In this document: piece by piece, positions 61,301-64,000 of the stretch
Layout of the letters: each line of letters opens with the position of its first letter
Position numbering within the stretch: position 1 is the first letter of the stretch
Source of the DNA: Phytomonospora sp040655735
GTDB taxonomy: Bacteria; Actinomycetota; Actinomycetes; Mycobacteriales; Micromonosporaceae
Assembly (NCBI RefSeq): GCF_040655735.1
Contig: NZ_JBFAKK010000014.1
Coordinates: forward strand, 1 to 64,000
Length of the DNA: 64,000 bases
Reading direction: 5' to 3'
The notes under the pieces: generated by a model
What the model was told of the DNA's origin: nothing
Databases searched by the model: none
What the model saw: the letters and a program-made list of their open reading frames with translations, nothing else
Made by a program: the position numbers and the translations under genes

Positions 61301-61557
61301 AGGGCGTCGGCGAGGGTGCCGAGTCGGCGGGCGCGGCCCTGCTGCACATCGGCAACGACACCAAGAGCGCAAGCGTGCGCGAGCAGCCCGCACTGTCCTC
61401 TGCGGACGATCCGGGCTGGGCGGAGAACCTGGTGCTCAACGTGGCCGAGAAGATGGCCGCGTCGACCTTCGAGGCTCGCCACACCGGCAAGTGCACGCAC
61501 TGCAAGGTCAAGGACGCCTGTCCGATTTCTGGTAAGGGAAGGCAGGTGACGGATTGA
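58366..61557 (+). CDS. adnA: AdnA: helicase-nuclease subunit for double-strand break resection
   Basis: 1063 aa, GTG start (a GTG at 58432 is an alternative). UvrD/RecB-type motor: Walker A GGPGTGKT (59-66), motif II VDELHDTDPGQ instead of DExQD, motif III GDPDSATFAFRGADPEG lacking the usual Gln, motif V HAAKGLEWDLV, motif VI LFYVAVGRAAK. C-terminal RecB-like nuclease: LYIVDIKTGSGAPPS and QLASYQVAAENGAF, then CTHCKVKDACP for an iron-sulfur clasp. In mycobacteria AdnA pairs with AdnB; the order here matches Rv3202c-Rv3201c. The weakened motor motifs fit AdnA being the subordinate motor. Confidence 0.92.
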   Translation: MTNPHSHVSQRRGVARPWLAGAVSSRFAFRRQTEQGSYVPDETQRAVIDHDAGPLLVLGGPGTGKTATLVESVAARVASGVAPERILVFTFGRRGAQRLRRAIAARVAEQAGGTVAEVNVHTFHGYAFAVLRSAGGPPPRLLTGPEQDLIIREMLAEADPADWPDSLRAAVPTRGFATQLRDLLLRCAERGIGPARLAAHGRAEGRPEWTAAAAFYHSYIDQLALREGGARYDTAEIVRVAAAKLRDDQELAASLRPDYVYVDELHDTDPGQLTLLREVTGEGAHVVAFGDPDSATFAFRGADPEGVRRFPDTFTAVHGGPSPSAVLSTCHRAGPTLIGTARRVSRRLAGTGPHRARGAGPSTEDGQAAVRVFTSGSAEAAHIADVLRVAHLRDGVPWSRMAVLVKSTASHLPVLSRALRQAQVPMTVSSEDLPLSAQPLVRPLLTLIRCGLDPKRLDEETAVALLHSPYGGADPLGERRLRQGLRALAAQAGDRRTSGELLVEALREPEQLAALDTEEQPAWVGPLRTLADLLALVRETKGTVEELLWTLWDHTGLAQTLSGLAIEGGPRAAAADADLDAMMTLFDGAARFCDRLPGAGAEVFVEHVLAQDLPADTLAAHADRGEAVRVITAHAAKGLEWDLVVIAGVQEGSWPNLRLRDGLLAADALVDTEAGRAAKVVNRASVLLAEERRLFYVAVGRAAKRLLVTAVDDEEDSVPSRFIEELGVPVEEAGAPERPLTLPALVARLRLAAVDENETPVRRRAAAAQLARLAAEGVPGADPDSWWGLAPLSDERPLAVAGETVRVSPSTAENVLECGLRWVLERHGGSEASGAAQQIGNLVHAAAEDAVAAADVGEAMHTYVGANMESMPVEAPWLSAKQRERVTKMVDKFADWVRDNPRELIAAEKGFKVRLSEGDVTVELSGTVDRLERDAQGRLYIVDIKTGSGAPPSAADTQQNPQLASYQVAAENGAFGEVEGVGEGAESAGAALLHIGNDTKSASVREQPALSSADDPGWAENLVLNVAEKMAASTFEARHTGKCTHCKVKDACPISGKGRQVTD

Positions 61558-64000
61558 GCTCTACCGAGGAGCAGCCTTCCCCGGCACCCCGGTACTCCGC
61601 AGTCGAACTGGCCCGCATGCTCGGCGACGACAACCTGCCGACCGAGCAGCAGGCCGCCGTCATCGAGGCGCCGCTGACGCCGACGATCGTGGTCGCCGGC
61701 GCGGGCTCGGGCAAGACCGCGACCATGGCCGCGCGCGTCGTCTGGCTGATAGCCAACGGTTTCGCGCGCCCCGAGCACATTCTCGGCCTGACCTTCACCC
61801 GCAAGGCCGCCGCCGAGCTGGGCCTGCGGGTCCGGCGACGGCTGGCCCGCCTTGCCGGATTGTCGATCCTGCCCGACATCGAGGGCGACGACGCCGGTGA
61901 GCCCACCGTGGCCACCTACCACTCATATGCCGCCCGCGTCGTCGGCGAGCACGGTCTGCGCGCCGGGCTTGAGGCGCAGACGCGGATGCTGTCGGAGTCG
62001 GCGGCCTGGCAGCTGGCCGACGCCGTCGTGCGCGGCTACGGCGGCGACATGTCCTATGTGGACTTGGAGTTGTCGACGGTGGTCGACCGCACGCGCGCCC
62101 TGGCCGGTGAGCTGGCCGAGCACCTGTGCACGCCCGACGAGCTGCGCCGCTTCACCGACGACATCGTCGAGCAGATCGAGGCGACCGTCGGGACCCGCTC
62201 CAACGACGACATCCGCAGCGCCCTTGCCGCCCAGCGCGCCCGGATCCAGCTGCTGCCGCTCGTCGAGGCCTACCACGACCGCAAGCGTGAGCTCGGTGCC
62301 GCCGACTTCGCCGACGTGATGGAGAACGCCGCCCGGCTGGCCGTCGGCGTCCCGGAGGTCGGTGCGGCCGAACGGGACCGGCACCGCGTCGTGCTCCTCG
62401 ACGAGTACCAGGACACCAGCCACGCCCAGGTCGTGCTGCTGCGGTCCCTTTACGGCGGCGGGCATCCGGTCACCGCCGTCGGTGATCCCTGCCAGTCCAT
62501 CTACGGCTGGCGCGGGGCCAGTTCGGGGACCCTCAACCGCTTCGACGACAGCTTCCCGCCGCCCGAGGGCGGCGCACGGTCGCGTTTCGAGCTGACGATC
62601 TCCTGGCGCAACCGGGCCCGGATCCTCACCGTCGCCAACGCGATCTCGCGGCCCCTTCGCGACGGCGGGCACTCCGTCGCGGCGCTGTCGCCGGGCGCCC
62701 CGGGCGCCGGTGACGTGCGCTGCGCGCTGCTGCCGACCGTCCTCGACGAGGCCGAGTACCTGGCCGACGCGGTGGAGGAGCTGTGGGGTCCACAGTGGCC
62801 TTCGACGCCGCCGAACGAGCTGCCGAGCACGGCGTTCCTGGTCCGCAAGCGCAGCCAGATCCCGCTGCTGGAAAGGGCTCTGCGCGCGCGTGGTCTTCCC
62901 GTCGAGGTCGTCGGCGTCGGCGGTCTGCTCGACGTGCCCGAGGTCCGCGAGGTCTACTGCACCCTGCGCGTCCTGGCCGACCCGGGCGCCGGCGGGCAGT
63001 TGATCCGGCTGCTCACCGGTCCGCGCTGGAGGCTGGGCCCGCGCGACCTGGTCGCCTTGTACCGCAGGGCCTCCGAGCTGGCCGAGGACCGCGGCTACAC
63101 GCGCCAGTCCCGCAACGCCGACCGCGCCGAGGAGACCGCGCTGGCCGAGGCCGTCGAGGATCCCGGCGAGGAGGAGAACTACACCCCGCTGGCCTACGAG
63201 CGCATCACCGCGCTGCGCGAGGAGATCGCCGGCCTGCGATCACGGCTGTCGCAGCCCTTGCCGGAGCTGATCGCCGACATCGAGCGCACCACCGGGCTGG
63301 ACGTCGAGGTCTCCCTGCATCGCGGGGACCGGACCCAGCTCGACGCCTTCGCCGACCTGGCCGCCAAGTACTCCGCGGACTCCCAGATCGCGTCGCTGAC
63401 GGGTTTTCTGGCCTATCTGACGGCCGCCGAGGACACCGAGCGCGGCCTGGAGACCGCGCCGGCGAAGCCGCAGCCCGGGGCGGTGCAGATCCTGACCGTG
63501 CACGCGGCGAAGGGCCTGGAGTGGGACCTGGTCGCCGTGACGGGCCTGGCCAAGGGCGTGTTCCCCGGTGACCGGGCGCGGTCGAGCTGGATGACCTCGG
63601 CCGGCGAGCTGCCCGTGCCGCTGCGCGGCGACGCCGAGGACCTGCCGGTGCTGGAGCTGTCGGGGACCACCGCGGCCAAGGCGATCAAGGCGTTCAAGAG
63701 CGACTGGCGCGCCCACGACCTGGCCGAGGACCGTCGGCTGGCCTACGTGGCCTTCACCAGGGCCCGCCACACGCTTCTGGCGAGCGGGTACTGGTGGAGC
63801 GAGACGGGGACGCGCGTGTGCGGGCCGTCGGACTTCCTGACGGAGCTGCGCGAGGCCGAGGCCACGGTCGACCAGTGGGCCGAGCGTCCCGGCGACGAGC
63901 GCAACCCGATGCTCGACAACCCGGTGAGCGCGACCTGGCCGGTGGCCGCGCCGCTGGGGGAGCGGCAGTCGGCGGTGGCCGAGGCCGCCGAGATGGTGCG
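61554..64000 (+). CDS. adnB: AdnB: helicase-nuclease subunit (3' end beyond window)
   Basis: About 815 codons are present; the gene runs off the right edge. The TTG start at 61554 overlaps the adnA stop (TTGA). Motor motifs are canonical: AGAGSGKT (47-54), GLTFTRKAAAEL, motif II LLDEYQDTS, motif III GDPCQSIYGWRGASS, motif V HAAKGLEWDLVAV, motif VI RRLAYVAFTRARHTLL. The RecB-like nuclease domain of the family would lie past the window. With AdnA it forms the resecting machine for homologous recombination repair. This is the main motor by comparison with the mycobacterial pair. Confidence 0.93.
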   Translation, partial: MSSTEEQPSPAPRYSAVELARMLGDDNLPTEQQAAVIEAPLTPTIVVAGAGSGKTATMAARVVWLIANGFARPEHILGLTFTRKAAAELGLRVRRRLARLAGLSILPDIEGDDAGEPTVATYHSYAARVVGEHGLRAGLEAQTRMLSESAAWQLADAVVRGYGGDMSYVDLELSTVVDRTRALAGELAEHLCTPDELRRFTDDIVEQIEATVGTRSNDDIRSALAAQRARIQLLPLVEAYHDRKRELGAADFADVMENAARLAVGVPEVGAAERDRHRVVLLDEYQDTSHAQVVLLRSLYGGGHPVTAVGDPCQSIYGWRGASSGTLNRFDDSFPPPEGGARSRFELTISWRNRARILTVANAISRPLRDGGHSVAALSPGAPGAGDVRCALLPTVLDEAEYLADAVEELWGPQWPSTPPNELPSTAFLVRKRSQIPLLERALRARGLPVEVVGVGGLLDVPEVREVYCTLRVLADPGAGGQLIRLLTGPRWRLGPRDLVALYRRASELAEDRGYTRQSRNADRAEETALAEAVEDPGEEENYTPLAYERITALREEIAGLRSRLSQPLPELIADIERTTGLDVEVSLHRGDRTQLDAFADLAAKYSADSQIASLTGFLAYLTAAEDTERGLETAPAKPQPGAVQILTVHAAKGLEWDLVAVTGLAKGVFPGDRARSSWMTSAGELPVPLRGDAEDLPVLELSGTTAAKAIKAFKSDWRAHDLAEDRRLAYVAFTRARHTLLASGYWWSETGTRVCGPSDFLTELREAEATVDQWAERPGDERNPMLDNPVSATWPVAAPLGERQSAVAEAAEMV

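Overview
The window is a 64 kb piece of a very GC-rich chromosome from an actinomycete. The evidence is strong codon GC3 bias, frequent GTG/TTG starts, ATGA/GTGA stop-start overlaps, and an actinobacterial gene set. That set includes adjacent adnA-adnB helicase-nuclease genes, moeZ, a DUF3152 protein, DUF3107 next to a TetR regulator, an RhlE-type helicase and an ehuBCDA ectoine importer. The block from about 40 to 64 kb resembles the mycobacterial Rv3201c-Rv3211 neighbourhood. I cannot fix the genus from sequence alone.

Layout. 0.3-6.6 kb: cell-wall polymer genes. An IspD-like cytidylyltransferase, an SDR and a CDP-glycerol glycerophosphotransferase-like protein form one minus-strand operon. 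Divergent from it are a TagH/Wzt-like export ATPase and a fused nucleotidyltransferase-like/CDP-alcohol phosphotransferase. 6.6-9.9 kb: DCC thiol-disulfide protein, HTTM protein and partner, UdgX, and a protein of unknown function. 9.9-18.7 kb: a nitrate-assimilation operon (narK, nasA, FAD/BFD protein, nirB, nirD, HemD-regulator fusion). The five genes after narK each overlap the next by 4 bp. 18.8-24.7 kb: DinB, a MarR/amidohydrolase pair, HxlR-thioredoxin divergent from DUF1254-GAP, and an orphan Imm32-like gene. 24.9-29.3 kb: an APC antiporter, small membrane protein, M20 and M24 peptidase operon.

29.3-33.3 kb is the most disturbed region. It holds an XRE regulator of the AbiE antitoxin type with a 34-bp perfect palindrome over its ribosome site, a gutted toxin remnant, a deletion-ridden copy of the archaeal-type ATPase next door, and a shortened copy of the 5' end of the neighbouring trmH gene. 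The pattern suggests a tandem duplication of an ATPase-trmH unit, toxin-antitoxin entry and later decay.

33.5-40 kb: PH-domain protein, SigE-family sigma factor with its membrane partner, MarC, an oddly extended Fur regulator, DUF2231 and LacI. 40-50 kb: RhlE helicase with a possible 7-codon leader, ferritin-like protein, DUF3107, TetR, a protein of unknown function, hydrolase, DUF3152 and MoeZ, interrupted by an 8-bp tandem repeat and a dispersed GC-rich repeat also seen at the left window edge. 50-55.5 kb: SDR, then ehuBCDA with a divergent GntR regulator and a candidate operator. 55.5-64 kb: 40-bp tandem repeats, a multi-TM protein, a gamma-glutamyltransferase, adnA and a truncated adnB.

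No tRNA, rRNA, CRISPR array, complete insertion sequence or phage integrase was recognised.
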